Shown here in pieces: positions 32,574-41,762 of a DNA stretch of 64,000 nucleotides. The notes below the pieces were generated by a model, which had not been told where the DNA came from, made no database searches, and saw only the letters and a program-made list of their open reading frames with translations. The position numbers and the translations under genes are program-made. Position 1 is the stretch's first letter; every line of letters begins with the position of its first letter. The stretch lies in assembly GCF_012843875.1 (NCBI RefSeq), contig NZ_JABAFY010000005.1, positions 39,049-103,048 of the forward strand. The letters run 5' to 3'. The DNA is from Desulfovibrio piger (lineage in GTDB: Bacteria; Desulfobacterota; Desulfovibrionia; Desulfovibrionales; Desulfovibrionaceae).

Positions 32574-33515
32574 ATGATGCAAGGACTGGAACTTTCCCGG
32601 CGCTATTTCGAGGCCTGCCTGCCCCTGTTGCAGGAACAGGTGGGCGACATCCTGCCCCTGTGCGCCGTGGGCCTGGCAGGGGAGGGCTCGGAATGCCTGG
32701 GCTTCGACGATGCCACGTCCCGGGATCACGACTGGGGGCCGGGCTTCTGTATCTGGCTTTCGCGGGAAGACCTGGCCCGGCACAGGCAGCGGCTGGAAGA
32801 CGTCCTGCGCCTGCTGCCCGGGACCTTCGAGGGTTTTCCCTGTCGCATGACGCCGGAGCGGCGCATGGGGCGGACAGGACCCATGGCCATGGAAGATTTT
32901 TACGCCCGCTTCACCGGCCGGGACACGCCGCCTTCCGACTGGTGTCACTGGCTGGGCATGCAGGAATGGGGACTGGCCACCTGCACCAATGGCGAAGTTT
33001 TTTTCGACGGGCCCGATCGCTTCAGTGCTTGGCGCACGACCCTGCTGGACTATTTTCCCCGTGACCTGCATCTGAAAAAAATGGCCACGCGCTGCATGCA
33101 GATGGCACAGGCGGGCCAGTACAACCTGCCGCGCTGTCTTGAACGAGGGGACAGCATCGGCGCCATGCTGGCCCTGGGGCGCTTCAGCGAGGCGGCCCTT
33201 TCCCTGGCCTGCCTGCTGAACCGGCGGTATCTGCCGTTCTACAAATGGGCCTGGCGCACCGTGCAGGGCCTGCCCCGCCTGGGGGCCGATATGTGTACTG
33301 CCCTGCAACAGGCCGCAGCGGCCCCTTTGACGACCGAAGAAGGCGGGCAGAAAGCCGTGGCGGCCGTGGAAGACATCTGCGCTCTTGTGGCGGCGGAGCT
33401 ACGGCGTCAGGGACTGAGCGATGAGCAGGACAGCTGGCTGTGGCTGCACGGGCCGATAGTGATGCGGCAGGTGCGCACGGTGGAGATCCTGCGCATGGAC
33501 CTGCTGCGGGATTAG
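32574..33515 (+). CDS. DUF4037-type nucleotidyltransferase-like protein
   Basis: A 313-residue soluble protein. The segment VGLAGEGSECLGFDDATSRDHDWGPGFCIWLS near residues 29-60 has the Gly/Ser and acidic pattern of the nucleotidyltransferase fold, as in DUF4037 proteins, whose role is unknown. The central LKKMATRCMQMAQAGQYN region is helical. Three ATGs cluster at 32568, 32574 and 32577; AAGGAG at 32562-32567 is best spaced from 32574. It overlaps the DMT transporter stop region, so the two are probably cotranscribed. Confidence 0.72.
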   Translation: MMQGLELSRRYFEACLPLLQEQVGDILPLCAVGLAGEGSECLGFDDATSRDHDWGPGFCIWLSREDLARHRQRLEDVLRLLPGTFEGFPCRMTPERRMGRTGPMAMEDFYARFTGRDTPPSDWCHWLGMQEWGLATCTNGEVFFDGPDRFSAWRTTLLDYFPRDLHLKKMATRCMQMAQAGQYNLPRCLERGDSIGAMLALGRFSEAALSLACLLNRRYLPFYKWAWRTVQGLPRLGADMCTALQQAAAAPLTTEEGGQKAVAAVEDICALVAAELRRQGLSDEQDSWLWLHGPIVMRQVRTVEILRMDLLRD

Positions 33516-33644
33516 CGGGCAGGACACAGCCGGAACAGCGGGCATACGGTTGCGACCGGCTGCCCGTTTTGGCAACATGGGGCCAGCATGGCCGGACGTC
33601 TGCGCATACAGCCCGGCAGAAGAGATCTTTTCAGGAGTACGAAC

Positions 33645-34490
33645 ATGGATGCGAAAAGCTGGATCCAGGAGATCCGTGCCGCCGGCAAGCTGATGGCTGC
33701 CGGGGACCTTGCCGGTGCCGAAAACCGGTATCGCCAATTGCTGGACAAGGGGACGGACAATCCTCTGCACAAGGCTCTGGCTCTGGACGGGCTGGGGCGT
33801 GCCGTCTTCGAGCAGGGCCGTCAGGCCGAAGCCATCGAAGCCATCGAGGCGGCCGTGAGCCTGCTGCGTGAGCGGCAGGGCGTGCAGGATCCCGCCACCT
33901 GTGGCGCGCTGCAGAATCTGGGACGTCTGTACCTTGCTGCCGGACAGGTGGAAAAGAGCATCGCCGTGAGCCGCGAAGCCGTGGACGGCCTGCGTGCCGG
34001 TTTTTGGGAAGATCATCCGCTGGTGGCCGGAGCCATGATGCGCCTTTCGGCCTGCCTGTACATGCAGCGGGATCTGGATGGCGCCGAGGCGCTGCTGCTC
34101 AAGGCCCGGGACGTGTTCGAGAAGCAGAGCGGCGACGAGTCCCGCATGGATGTCTCCACCTGCCTGAACAATCTGGGACGCATCCATGAAGAGCGCGGCG
34201 ATCTGGAACAGGGCATCGCCCTGCACCGCCAGGCCGTGGCCATCCGCAAGGAGCTGCTGGGCGACCATACGGAAACGGCCTTCTCCCTGGGCAACCTCGG
34301 CGTGGCCCTGGCAACGGCCGGTCAGTGGCAGGAAGCCGTGGATACCCTGCAGGAAGCCCTGGACTGCTATGCCCGTGCCGGACATACCACCGGACCGGAC
34401 ATCGAAGGCTACCGCAAGAATCTTGAGATCTGCCGCCACGCCCTGAAGATGGTGGCTCCGGGGACGACGCCCCAGGTCAGCGACGACTAG
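33645..34490 (+). CDS. Tetratricopeptide-repeat protein
   Basis: A 281-residue soluble protein built of TPR units. Examples are LGRAVFEQGRQAEAIEAIEAAVSLL, LQNLGRLYLAAGQVEKSIAVSREAV, LNNLGRIHEERGDLEQGIALHRQAVAIRK, and LGNLGVALATAGQWQEAVDTLQEAL. TPR arrays mediate protein-protein contacts; no catalytic domain is seen, and partners are unknown. CAGGAG supports the start. It is followed by an intrinsic terminator at 34528-34561. Confidence 0.85.
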   Translation: MDAKSWIQEIRAAGKLMAAGDLAGAENRYRQLLDKGTDNPLHKALALDGLGRAVFEQGRQAEAIEAIEAAVSLLRERQGVQDPATCGALQNLGRLYLAAGQVEKSIAVSREAVDGLRAGFWEDHPLVAGAMMRLSACLYMQRDLDGAEALLLKARDVFEKQSGDESRMDVSTCLNNLGRIHEERGDLEQGIALHRQAVAIRKELLGDHTETAFSLGNLGVALATAGQWQEAVDTLQEALDCYARAGHTTGPDIEGYRKNLEICRHALKMVAPGTTPQVSDD

Positions 34491-34527
34491 CCGTCCACAT
34501 CTTTTTGAGGACGACATGAAACGGCAA

Positions 34528-34561
34528 CGGGGAAATGCCTCATGGCATTTCCCCGTTTTTT
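34528..34561 (+). terminator. Intrinsic terminator of TPR gene
   Basis: Perfect 12-bp stem CGGGGAAATGCC/GGCATTTCCCCG with a TCAT loop and six T. Confidence 0.95.
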
Positions 34562-34718
34562 GTACAGGAAGGAAAGCTGTCGTAATGGGCCGATGTTTGC
34601 GCCTGACGGACAGCAGGCGATGGCACGAAGATACAGACAGTGCTCCCGGCGCGGCAGGGCGGAGATCGCCTGACAGCTCCGGAGCCTCGGCGGAATTTGT
34701 CCGGCAGGGGCAGGTGCC

Positions 34719-35102
34719 TCAGCGGCGGCGCAGGGCAAAGGCCAGCACGAGGATGACCAGGGCCAGGCCGCCGGCAGCCACGGGCAGGGTCTCCATGGCG
34801 TCCAGACTGTCGCCATACTGCTGCCGGACCAGGGCGGCCCCGGCAAAGATGACACCGGCAAGGATGGCCTTGAGACCCACACCGCGCCATTGCCTCTGGC
34901 GCAGGGCCGTCCGGCTCCGGTACAGGCTGTCGCCGTGGCGCGCTTCATAGGCGGCCAGATCGAGGCCGCGGCGGGCCAGCTCCGCATCGAAAAGCTCGCG
35001 GGCCTGTTCGGTCAGCTTGTGGCGTTCCAGCGCGCACAGGCTTTCGTCATCCAGTTCCGCGTAGCGCTGTTGCAGCAAAGTCTTTTTTTCGTCGTTCGTC
35101 AT
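34719..35102 (-). CDS. Small two-helix membrane protein of unknown function
   Basis: A 127-residue protein. The first 75 residues are charged and helical (KKTLLQQRYAELDDESLCALE...), followed by two hydrophobic segments (AILAGVIFAGAALV at about 78-92 and LPVAAGGLALVILVLAFAL at about 105-124) and a basic end RRR. I do not recognise the family. Its ATG overlaps the stop of the upstream phosphatase gene (35099), so the two are translationally coupled and may act together in the envelope. Confidence 0.65.
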   Translation of the reverse strand: MTNDEKKTLLQQRYAELDDESLCALERHKLTEQARELFDAELARRGLDLAAYEARHGDSLYRSRTALRQRQWRGVGLKAILAGVIFAGAALVRQQYGDSLDAMETLPVAAGGLALVILVLAFALRRR

Positions 35103-36463
35103 GGCTGTACGGGAAGGGTCGGTGCCGGGGCCTGCGGGGAGACCATTTCCGGCAGGAAGGTAATGCGCGGCAGGCCCCGTCCTTCCAGCGCACCGCGGAC
35201 GCGCTGTTCAAACAGCTCCCTGCCCATGACCGGACCGTCCTCCTGGCCGTCGAGCGTGACATGGGCTTCCAGCAGGGCCGGGCCGTAACTGTCCGGGGCC
35301 GTCTGGTAGCCGCTGGCCGTGGTGACGCTCAGCGGCGCGTGCATGAAATCGAGGCTCTGCATGAAGACCCGGAAGCGTACTTCACTGGCGTTGTCGGGGC
35401 CTTCCCACAATTCCATGGCCAGGACGGTGCCGGGCGGCAGGGCATTGGGCGGAAAACCCGACGCCTGCCAGTCGATGCCCAGCAGCGAGCCGATGGCCGC
35501 CAGGTTGTTGTCGTTGCCCACAAAGACGGCGCACCGGGCCTCGTTGAGACGCGGGTCGGCATGCTGGCTGTAAAGGGCAAGGGCCATATCCCGCAGCAGG
35601 GGGCCGCCGTAGATGCCGGCGACCAGCGGCGTGCGGTGCAGGGCATTGAAAATCTCGCTGCGGATGGGCAGGAGCTTGCGCAGGGCCGCGGCATTGGCCT
35701 GGCCCCAGGCGGCATCCTGCTGCGGCCACTGGGCGTATTCCTGCACCAGCAGGTCCACCAGGGTCGATCCCAGACCAAGGCCGCCCCGTATCTCCACACG
35801 GCGGCCCATGTCCATAATGGAGATGGAGGGGAGCATGTCGGACAGGCGGCAGCCGCCGGGCAGGTTGATGCTGTTGCAGGCTTCGGAGGACAGGGGGCCC
35901 GTGAGCTGGTCCAGCAGGGACATGGGCTCGCCCAGGCTTTCCCAGAACTGGGAAAAGTCCCCGTTGATGTGGTCCAGGACGGCCAGGGCCGTCTCGGCCG
36001 GGTCGAAGATGGCAAGACCGGCCTGTACAGGCTCAAAGAGAGGGTCGGGATCCAGGTTCACCACGGCATAGGAAGGCAGCGTGCCCGGCGTCAGGCCCCG
36101 CAACAGGGCCTCGGCACTGCCGCGGCTGCGCGGGGTGTTGTCCGCACGCACGAAGACCCGGGATTCGGTCTTTTGCGCCGGCAGCAGGCCCGCCTCAAGA
36201 TACAGAGCACGCAGGGAGGCCCACTGGGCCGTCAGCAGCCCGGCGCCGCGCGGCGAGAGCTGGCCGGGCCCCACAGGCCATTGCGGCCAGGCTTTGCCGG
36301 TGATCCGGGGCAGCTGGTTATCGTCGGCCGGTGCCGCGACACCATGACGTGTCAGCATGACGACCTTGCTGAGGTGATACGCGGATGGGGCAGCAGACAC
36401 CGGACAGGGTATCAGGCCCAGGAGCAGGGTGAGCAATCCGGCGAGGCATGTCCAGGTTCGCAT
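35099..36463 (-). CDS. Histidine acid phosphatase-family protein with altered active site
   Basis: A 454-residue exported protein with a signal peptide ([25 protein letters not shown]). It matches the AppA/Agp branch of histidine acid phosphatases: [16 protein letters not shown] near residue 37 and [19 protein letters not shown]. Family members have RHGxRxP and a C-terminal HD pair. Here the second Arg is Ala (RHGVAAP), and the HD position reads GNDNN, so the His is Asn. The nucleophilic His and the Asp remain. Activity may be changed or lost. The start at 36463 has AAAGGAG upstream and gives a proper signal peptide. Confidence 0.78.
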   Translation of the reverse strand: MRTWTCLAGLLTLLLGLIPCPVSAAPSAYHLSKVVMLTRHGVAAPADDNQLPRITGKAWPQWPVGPGQLSPRGAGLLTAQWASLRALYLEAGLLPAQKTESRVFVRADNTPRSRGSAEALLRGLTPGTLPSYAVVNLDPDPLFEPVQAGLAIFDPAETALAVLDHINGDFSQFWESLGEPMSLLDQLTGPLSSEACNSINLPGGCRLSDMLPSISIMDMGRRVEIRGGLGLGSTLVDLLVQEYAQWPQQDAAWGQANAAALRKLLPIRSEIFNALHRTPLVAGIYGGPLLRDMALALYSQHADPRLNEARCAVFVGNDNNLAAIGSLLGIDWQASGFPPNALPPGTVLAMELWEGPDNASEVRFRVFMQSLDFMHAPLSVTTASGYQTAPDSYGPALLEAHVTLDGQEDGPVMGRELFEQRVRGALEGRGLPRITFLPEMVSPQAPAPTLPVQP

Positions 36464-36554
36464 GAGGATCTCCTTTCTTGGTGGAAGCATAAGCGTAAAC
36501 GATGCCGGGGGCAATGTCTTGCGCAGATATGCCCGCAACCCTTCTGCGCGCGGA

Positions 36555-36572
36555 TGTGACGTTCATGTTACA
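36555..36572. promoter_or_regulatory. Possible Crp/Fnr-type site upstream of argF
   Basis: TGTGAC-N6-GTTACA is an imperfect inverted repeat similar to Crp/Fnr-family sites. Its centre would lie near -56 relative to the predicted argF transcription start, a usual activator position. No regulator is identified; this is tentative. Confidence 0.3.
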
Positions 36573-36584
36573 GGCGTTCGGGCA

Positions 36585-36613
36585 TGGACAAAGCGGCCCG
36601 GCGCTGCTAGATT
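36585..36613 (+). promoter_or_regulatory. argF promoter
   Basis: TGGACA (36585-36590), 17-base spacer, TAGATT (36608-36613). The following leader of about 105 bases is rich in inverted repeats (GGCCTG/CAGGCC, GCCGCC/GGGCGGC, ACCC-GAAA-GGGT) before the argF start. Confidence 0.6.
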
Positions 36614-36719
36614 CCTGCTTTCCACCTGTAGAGGAACACGGCCTGAGGACAGGCCGACAGCCGCCGGGCGGCGCAGGCGGAGAGAGTTTCAGCAACGACC
36701 CGAAAGGGTGGAGCATGGC

Positions 36720-37751
36720 ATGAGCAGACTGACCAATCGAGATTTTTTGAAGGAAACGGACTTTACTTCCGAAGACCTGATCTACTTGCTGGATCTGGCC
36801 GCCGCACTGAAAAAAGCCAAGCAGGAAAAGCGCGAGCCCAAGTTCCTGCTGGACAAGAATATCGTGCTATTGTTTGAAAAGGATTCCACCCGGACCCGTT
36901 GCTCTTTTGAAGTGGCGGCCCATGACCAGGGTGCCCACACCACCTATCTGGGCCCCTCCGGTTCCCAGATCGGCAAAAAGGAATCCATGGCCGATACGGC
37001 CCGTGTGCTGTCCGGTTTCTATGACGGCATCGAATACCGCGGCTTTGGCCAGAGCATCGTGGAAGAGCTGGCCCGTTTTGCCAGCGTGCCGGTGTGGAAC
37101 GGCCTGACCAACGAATGGCACCCCACCCAGATCCTGGCGGACTTTTTGACCATGCGCGAGCATTGCGACAAGCCCTACAAGGACCAGACCATGGCCTACA
37201 TCGGCGATGCCCGCTACAATATGGGCAACTCCCTGATGATCGCCTCGGCCATGCTGGGCCTGGACTTCCGCAGCGTGGCGCCCCGGGCCCTGTGGACCTC
37301 CGACGAGATCTACGAACAGGCCTGCGCCATCGCCGAGCGGACCGGGGCCCGCATCACCCGTACGGAAGATGTGGACAGCGGCGTCAAGGGCTGCGACTTC
37401 CTGTATTCCGACGTCTGGGTCTCCATGGGCGAGCCGGAAGATGTCTGGCAGGAACGCATCAACCTGCTGACCCCCTACCGCATCGACAGCGAGATGATGC
37501 GCAAGACCGGCAATGAGCGCTGCGCTTTCCTGCATTGCCTGCCCAGCTTCCACAACCGTGACACCATCATCGGTGAAAAGATGTACCAGCGCTTTGGCCT
37601 GGAATGCATGGAAGTGAGCGATGAAGTCTTCGAATCGCCCAACAGCCTCGTGTTTGCCGAAGCCGCCAACCGCATGCACACCATCAAGGCCGTCATGGTG
37701 GCCACGCTGGCCGACGTGCCGGACGATTTCGTGAGGCAGGGCAGCCTGTAG
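36720..37751 (+). CDS. argF: Ornithine carbamoyltransferase
   Basis: A 343-residue OTC that makes citrulline from ornithine and carbamoyl phosphate. The carbamoyl-phosphate loop [11 protein letters not shown] is near residues 55-65, then [12 protein letters not shown] (usual FHPTQ), and HCLPSFHN (usual HCLPAFH) carries the ornithine-site Cys. It is very similar to E. coli ArgF/ArgI through the [12 protein letters not shown] end. Standing alone, without arcA or arcC, suggests the anabolic arginine-synthesis role. The start at 36720 is seven bases after GGTGGAG; an ATG five bases earlier is out of frame. Confidence 0.93.
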   Translation: MSRLTNRDFLKETDFTSEDLIYLLDLAAALKKAKQEKREPKFLLDKNIVLLFEKDSTRTRCSFEVAAHDQGAHTTYLGPSGSQIGKKESMADTARVLSGFYDGIEYRGFGQSIVEELARFASVPVWNGLTNEWHPTQILADFLTMREHCDKPYKDQTMAYIGDARYNMGNSLMIASAMLGLDFRSVAPRALWTSDEIYEQACAIAERTGARITRTEDVDSGVKGCDFLYSDVWVSMGEPEDVWQERINLLTPYRIDSEMMRKTGNERCAFLHCLPSFHNRDTIIGEKMYQRFGLECMEVSDEVFESPNSLVFAEAANRMHTIKAVMVATLADVPDDFVRQGSL

Positions 37752-37859
37752 GCCGCACCGCAGCGGCCCGAAGCCTTCCCGCCGTCATGTGAAAGCCCCT
37801 CTTTTCCGGGGGCGCAGGGCTGGCGGCCCGGCTAGGGGCCGAACAACGACCTTATGCAC

Positions 37860-37903
37860 AAAAAGAGCGTGTATCCTGTCATGGATGCACGCTCTTTTAT
37901 TTT
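37860..37903. terminator. Bidirectional intrinsic terminator after argF
   Basis: AAAAGAGCGTG (37861-37871) pairs with CACGCTCTTTT (37888-37898). The stem extends inward through TATCC/GGAT, and T-rich sequence follows. Confidence 0.9.
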
Positions 37904-38190
37904 TATGCGGCAACGACTGTTCCGTCATCCTGCGGGAGGAGCGCCGGCTCCTGCGGACGCAGGCCCGCAGGGTCGCAGCACTGCCTCATCCCGCGCACCC
38001 TCACTTTCCCGAAAACCATTTTGCCGGGTAGACCACGCCGTCCTTATGCTGTTTGCCCTGTCCCCAGGGGCATCTGGCTACCGGGCCGGGATCTGGGCGG
38101 GGTCCCCGCATAGTGCCCCTCATCCGCACCGGGGGACGGGAAGGCGGGGCTGTCCTGTGCGCGACATCAGCGTCACAGGGATCATGCAGC

Positions 38191-38256
38191 GTTTTTTGAA
38201 GGGTGAGGGGGAAAGGGGGACTTTTTGCCGCTGGAAAAAGTCCCCCTCTCCCCTTG
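38191..38256. repeat. G-rich palindromic repeat near S24 gene 3' end
   Basis: GTTTTTTGAAGGG, then GAGGGGGAAAGGGGGACTTTTT, a short GCCGCTGG loop, and AAAAAGTCCCCC followed by CCCCTT. It has the same plan as the repeats at 3778-3859 and 58732-58812, and its CTTTTTGCCGC core matches the reverse complement of the palindrome at 3556-3602. Confidence 0.75.
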
Positions 38257-38281
38257 AAAATATGGATCGAAACTTCTGCGG

Positions 38282-38983
38282 CTAGCGGTATTCGCGACCG
38301 GACCAGAGTACGCGGCCGATGACGCGGAACTGTTCGGCGCAGTCGCCGCTCAGGTCGAGGGTCACGGGAGGATAGGCAGGGTTGGTGCTGTGCAGGACGA
38401 TCTGGCCGGGCAGCAGGTCGATGCGCTTGATGTAGATGGCATCCTCGAAGCCGATGGCGTAGAGGCGGCCGGAGACGATCTCGGTCTGGCCCTGATCCAG
38501 CAGGACGAGGTCGTTGTCCTGTATCTCGGGCACCATGCTGTCGCCCGAGACGCGCATCAGCACCATGCGGCGGGGATTGCCCTTGCGGTGCAAAAAGTCG
38601 CTGCGGAAGGCATAGCCGCCTTCCTGTTCGCTGCTGACTTCCAGACTGCCGGAACCGGCGGACAGGCGGGCCACCACCAGGGGCACGGTGATCATGTCCA
38701 CATCGTCATCCACATCTTCCAGCATGAGGCAGGCGGGCATGGCACCGGACTCCACCAGCGGGAGGCGCATGGGGCCACGGCCGAAGAAGAGCCAGTCGGC
38801 ATTGCAGCCTGTTTCCGCGGCGCAGATGCGGACCCACTCGTCCGGGACCTGGCCTTTGGCCAGCGCCTGTTCCACATCCGCCACGGGCAGGCCCAGGGCC
38901 CGGGCCAGTTCAACAGCGGTGTCCGCTTCCAGCGCCTGCATGAGGCGTTGCACGATTGTCGGATCGGAACGGGAATCGGTCAT
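38282..38983 (-). CDS. S24-family (LexA/CI-like) repressor
   Basis: A 233-residue protein. The C-terminal half is an S24 peptidase domain: the nucleophilic Ser lies in VSGDSMVPEIQDNDLVLLDQG (about residue 150), and the Lys is in EDAIYIKRIDLL. A possible self-cleavage Ala-Gly is in ARLSAGSGSLEV. The N-terminal half probably contains a helix-turn-helix (VELARALGLPVADVEQALAKG) of the phage-CI type. Such proteins occur as prophage repressors or as stand-alone stress regulators; no phage gene lies nearby, so the latter is likelier here. GAGGAG precedes ATG 38983. Confidence 0.82.
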   Translation of the reverse strand: MTDSRSDPTIVQRLMQALEADTAVELARALGLPVADVEQALAKGQVPDEWVRICAAETGCNADWLFFGRGPMRLPLVESGAMPACLMLEDVDDDVDMITVPLVVARLSAGSGSLEVSSEQEGGYAFRSDFLHRKGNPRRMVLMRVSGDSMVPEIQDNDLVLLDQGQTEIVSGRLYAIGFEDAIYIKRIDLLPGQIVLHSTNPAYPPVTLDLSGDCAEQFRVIGRVLWSGREYR

Positions 38984-39213
38984 GGATGGTCTCCTCGGCA
39001 CAGTATGGAAAACGCCATCATGCTAGCAGCAGGGCAGGGGGAAGGCAAGCAGTGGCAAGGCCCGGCGGGCAGAAACGACGGCACGGAAGGGGCGCCGGCC
39101 TGAGCGAACGGGGAGGGATACGGGCAGGCTTTCGTGCAGACCGTGGTCCCCGGCTGCAGGCATCGGCATATCGGAAAAGGGATAGGCCCGGTACGGAGGC
39201 CTGACGCAGGGCA

Positions 39214-39240
39214 AGAAAAAAGCCCCGCCGGAGCGGGGCT
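39214..39240 (-). terminator. Intrinsic terminator of dapA
   Basis: AGCCCCGC/GCGGGGCT stem followed on the minus strand by six T. Confidence 0.92.
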
Positions 39241-39258
39241 TGAAGACGATGTGCCGTA

Positions 39259-40140
39259 TTAGGCAAGCAGTCCCTTGGAAGCCAGGACGTTCTTGAGGCG
39301 TTCCAGATGTTCGTCGGTCAGCGGGCAGAGCGGCAGGCGCATCTCGTCGGTCATGCGGCCCATGAGAGCCAGGGCGGTCTTGACCGGGATGGGGTTGCTT
39401 TCCATGAACATGGCCTGATGCAGGACGAAGAGGTCATGATGGATGCCCATGGCGGTGGAGATATCGCCCTTGGCAAAGGCATTGTACATGGCAGCCACCT
39501 TGCCGGGGACGATATTGGAGGTCACGGAGATGACGCCGCTGCCGCCGATGGACATGAGGGGCAGAGCGGTGAAGTCGTCACCGGAAAGCAGACTGAAGCC
39601 CTTGGGGCACTGTTCCATGATCAGGCTGCACTGGCTCATGTCGCCGGTGGCTTCTTTCACGCCCACGATATTGGGGAACTCATGAGCCAGACGGCTGAGC
39701 GTGGCAGGCAGCAGGTTGGTGCCGGTACGGCCGGGAACGTTGTAGGGGACCAGAGGCATGTCGACGGCTTCGGCGATGGCCTTGAAGTGACGGTACAGAC
39801 CTTCCTGGGTGGGCTTGTTGTAATAGGGGGAGATCAGCAGCGCACCGTCGGCCCCGGCTTTCTGGGCAAAGCGGGTCAGGCGGATGGCTTCGATGGTATT
39901 GTTGGAACCGGCACCGGCCAGGACGGGCACACGCCCCTTGACCTGGTCGATACAGATCTCGATGACACGTTCATGCTCTTCGTGGGAGAGCGTGGCCGAT
40001 TCGCCGGTGGTGCCGCAAGGCACAAGGCCGTGGATTCCCTCACTGATCTGGAATTCAATGAATTCGCGATAGGCGGCTTCATCAACGGCGCCGTTTTTGA
40101 ACGGCGTGACGAGGGCGGTCAGGGCACCGAAAAATTGCAT
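39259..40140 (-). CDS. dapA: 4-hydroxy-tetrahydrodipicolinate synthase
   Basis: A 293-residue DapA, the first committed step of lysine and diaminopimelate synthesis, condensing pyruvate with aspartate semialdehyde. The N terminus FGALTALVTPFKNGAVDE, the GTTGESATLSHEEH loop, the Tyr in YNVPGRTG and the Schiff-base lysine in IVGVKEATGDMSQ are all present. The length is standard. It shares its direction with the HU/IHF gene 37 bases upstream and ends at its own terminator. Confidence 0.96.
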   Translation of the reverse strand: MQFFGALTALVTPFKNGAVDEAAYREFIEFQISEGIHGLVPCGTTGESATLSHEEHERVIEICIDQVKGRVPVLAGAGSNNTIEAIRLTRFAQKAGADGALLISPYYNKPTQEGLYRHFKAIAEAVDMPLVPYNVPGRTGTNLLPATLSRLAHEFPNIVGVKEATGDMSQCSLIMEQCPKGFSLLSGDDFTALPLMSIGGSGVISVTSNIVPGKVAAMYNAFAKGDISTAMGIHHDLFVLHQAMFMESNPIPVKTALALMGRMTDEMRLPLCPLTDEHLERLKNVLASKGLLA

Positions 40141-40177
40141 GGTCCACTCCTTGGAACTGAGCTAAATGGGACTGCGG

Positions 40178-40453
40178 TTACTGGTTGATATATTCCTTGA
40201 GCTCCTTCCCGGCACGGAAGAAGGGCAGGCGTTTGGGCACGACGGAGACGCTTTCGCCGGTTTTGGGATTACGTCCGGCATAGCCGCTGTATTCCTTGAT
40301 CTTGAAGCTCCCGAATCCCCTGATCTCGATACGGTCGCCAGCGATGAGCGAATCCTTCATCGCATCAATGAAAGTGTTCACCACCAAGGACGCATCATCG
40401 AACGGAAGATTGCTTTCTTCTGCCAGGGCCTTGATGAGTTCGCTCTTGTTCAT
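40178..40453 (-). CDS. HU/IHF-family DNA-binding protein
   Basis: A 91-residue histone-like protein: N-terminal KSELIKALAEESNLPFDDASLVVNTFIDAMKDSL, then RIEIRGFGSFKIKEYSGYAGRNPKTGESVSVVPKRLPFFRAGKELKEYIN. The YAGRNPKTGE arm and PFFRAGKELKE end are closer to IHF-beta/HU-like chains; which subtype cannot be settled from sequence alone. It bends DNA as a dimer. It is oriented with dapA, and AGGAGGA precedes the ATG. Confidence 0.95.
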   Translation of the reverse strand: MNKSELIKALAEESNLPFDDASLVVNTFIDAMKDSLIAGDRIEIRGFGSFKIKEYSGYAGRNPKTGESVSVVPKRLPFFRAGKELKEYINQ

Positions 40454-40643
40454 CGTTCCTCCTCGTCGGTGAAAGGAGAGCGTTGGTAAAAAGGATGCCA
40501 GTCGTTATGATAAGGAATCCTATCCTTTTTACCGGACGAGGTAAAGTTGCAGGGCGGAAAATGGCAGGGAAATATGCCCGGAAAAGTGCGGGACATGCCT
40601 GTTTTGCGGGGCAGACGCACCTTTCCGGGCCATGAAGACGCTA

Positions 40644-41757
40644 TCAGCGCTGCTGTTCGTGCCTGTAGAGCAGGTAGTCGTGCTGGAACTGGTCGATCTG
40701 GCCATCCAGGACGGCTTCCACGTCGCCGCATTCGCTGTTGGTCCGGTGGTCCTTGACCAGACGGTACGGCTGGAGGGTGTAGGTGCGGATCTGGCTGCCG
40801 AAGGCGATGGCGTCCTTGCCCGCATACTGGGCGGCGCGCTCGGCTTCGCGCTTTTGCAGCTCAAGGTTGTACAGACGGGCCTTGAGGATGCACAGGGCCG
40901 CTTCCTTGTTGTGGTGCTGGGACTTCTCGTTCTGGCACTGGGCCGAGATGCCCGTGGGGATGTGGGTCACGCGCACGGCCGAGCTGGTGGTGTTCACGCT
41001 CTGGCCGCCGGGGCCGCTGGAGCGGAAGGTGTCGAAGCGCAGGTCCGTTTCCTTGATGTCTAGCTGGATGTCGTCGCCCACGTCGGGCATGACGTCCACG
41101 GAGGCGAAGGAGGTGTGGCGGCGGCCGGAAGCATCGAAGGGCGAGATGCGGATCAGGCGGTGGATGCCGCGTTCGCTCTTCAGGAAACCGAAGGCGTGCG
41201 GGCCCGAGATGCGCAGGGTCACGCTCTTGATGCCGGCTTCATCACCGGGAAGATAGTCCAGCTCCTCCACGGTGAAATGGCGCCGGGCAGCCCAGCGGGT
41301 GTACATGCGCAGCAGCATCTCCGCCCAGTCCTGGGATTCGGTGCCGCCCGCACCGGGGTGGATCTCCAGGATGGCGTCCTGGTTGTCCTCCTCGCCGGAG
41401 AGCAGCATGACCAGTTCCGTCTCGTCCAGCAGGGCGTCCAGGCTGTCCTGCTGTTTCGCCAGGGATTCCAGGGCCTCGTCCTCGCCGCTTTCCACAGCCA
41501 GTTCCAGCCACTCGTGCATGTCGTCATGGCAGGTCTTGAGGGCATTGAGGCGGGAGACCTCATCCTCCAGCTGGCGCTTTTCGCGCAGCAGGGGGGTCAG
41601 GGCCTCGGGATTGTCCCAGGCATTGGGGCGGGAAAGTTCCGTTTCGATGGCGGCAAGACGCTGTTCGCTGGCCGCGACGTCAAAGACGCCCCCAAAGGTT
41701 GTCGAAACGCTGGTCGAGGGGCTGGCAACGGGCACGAAGATCACTGAGTTGCAACAT
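40644..41757 (-). CDS. prfB: Peptide chain release factor 2, with programmed +1 frameshift
   Basis: RF2 is encoded in two frames. Codons 1-25 run from ATG 41757 through the leucine codon CTT at 41685-41683, followed by an in-frame TGA (41682-41680). Skipping the T at 41682 continues at GAC (41681) for 345 more residues, giving a 370-residue product. The body shows the stop-codon motif SPF (IRISPFDASGRRHTSF) and the catalytic GGQ in RSSGPGGQSVNTTSSAVRV. It terminates translation at UGA and UAA. Treating the body as an independent gene from 41744 would give an unrelated N terminus (MIFVPVASPS) lacking the RF2 start. It is the last gene of the corC-lnt-prfB run. Confidence 0.95.
41679..41694 (-). 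promoter_or_regulatory. prfB frameshift site
   Basis: Read on the minus strand: TGG GGG CGT CTT TGA C. The CTT TGA C slip site is identical to that of E. coli prfB. A G-rich stimulator precedes it where E. coli has AGGGGG. RF2 shortage would favour the +1 shift and restore RF2 synthesis. Confidence 0.95.
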
Positions 41758-41762
41758 GAGAA

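Larger units (their letters stand above)
37752..38281. other. Convergent intergenic region argF / S24 repressor gene
   Basis: No gene is seen in these 530 bases. They hold the argF terminator (37860-37903) and a G-rich palindromic repeat (38191-38256). The middle portion is featureless GC-rich sequence. Confidence 0.5.

Noticed and set aside
38282..38983. S24 repressor as evidence for a prophage
   Set aside because: Neighbours are argF and dapA; no integrase, structural, lysis or attachment-site features are present within the window.
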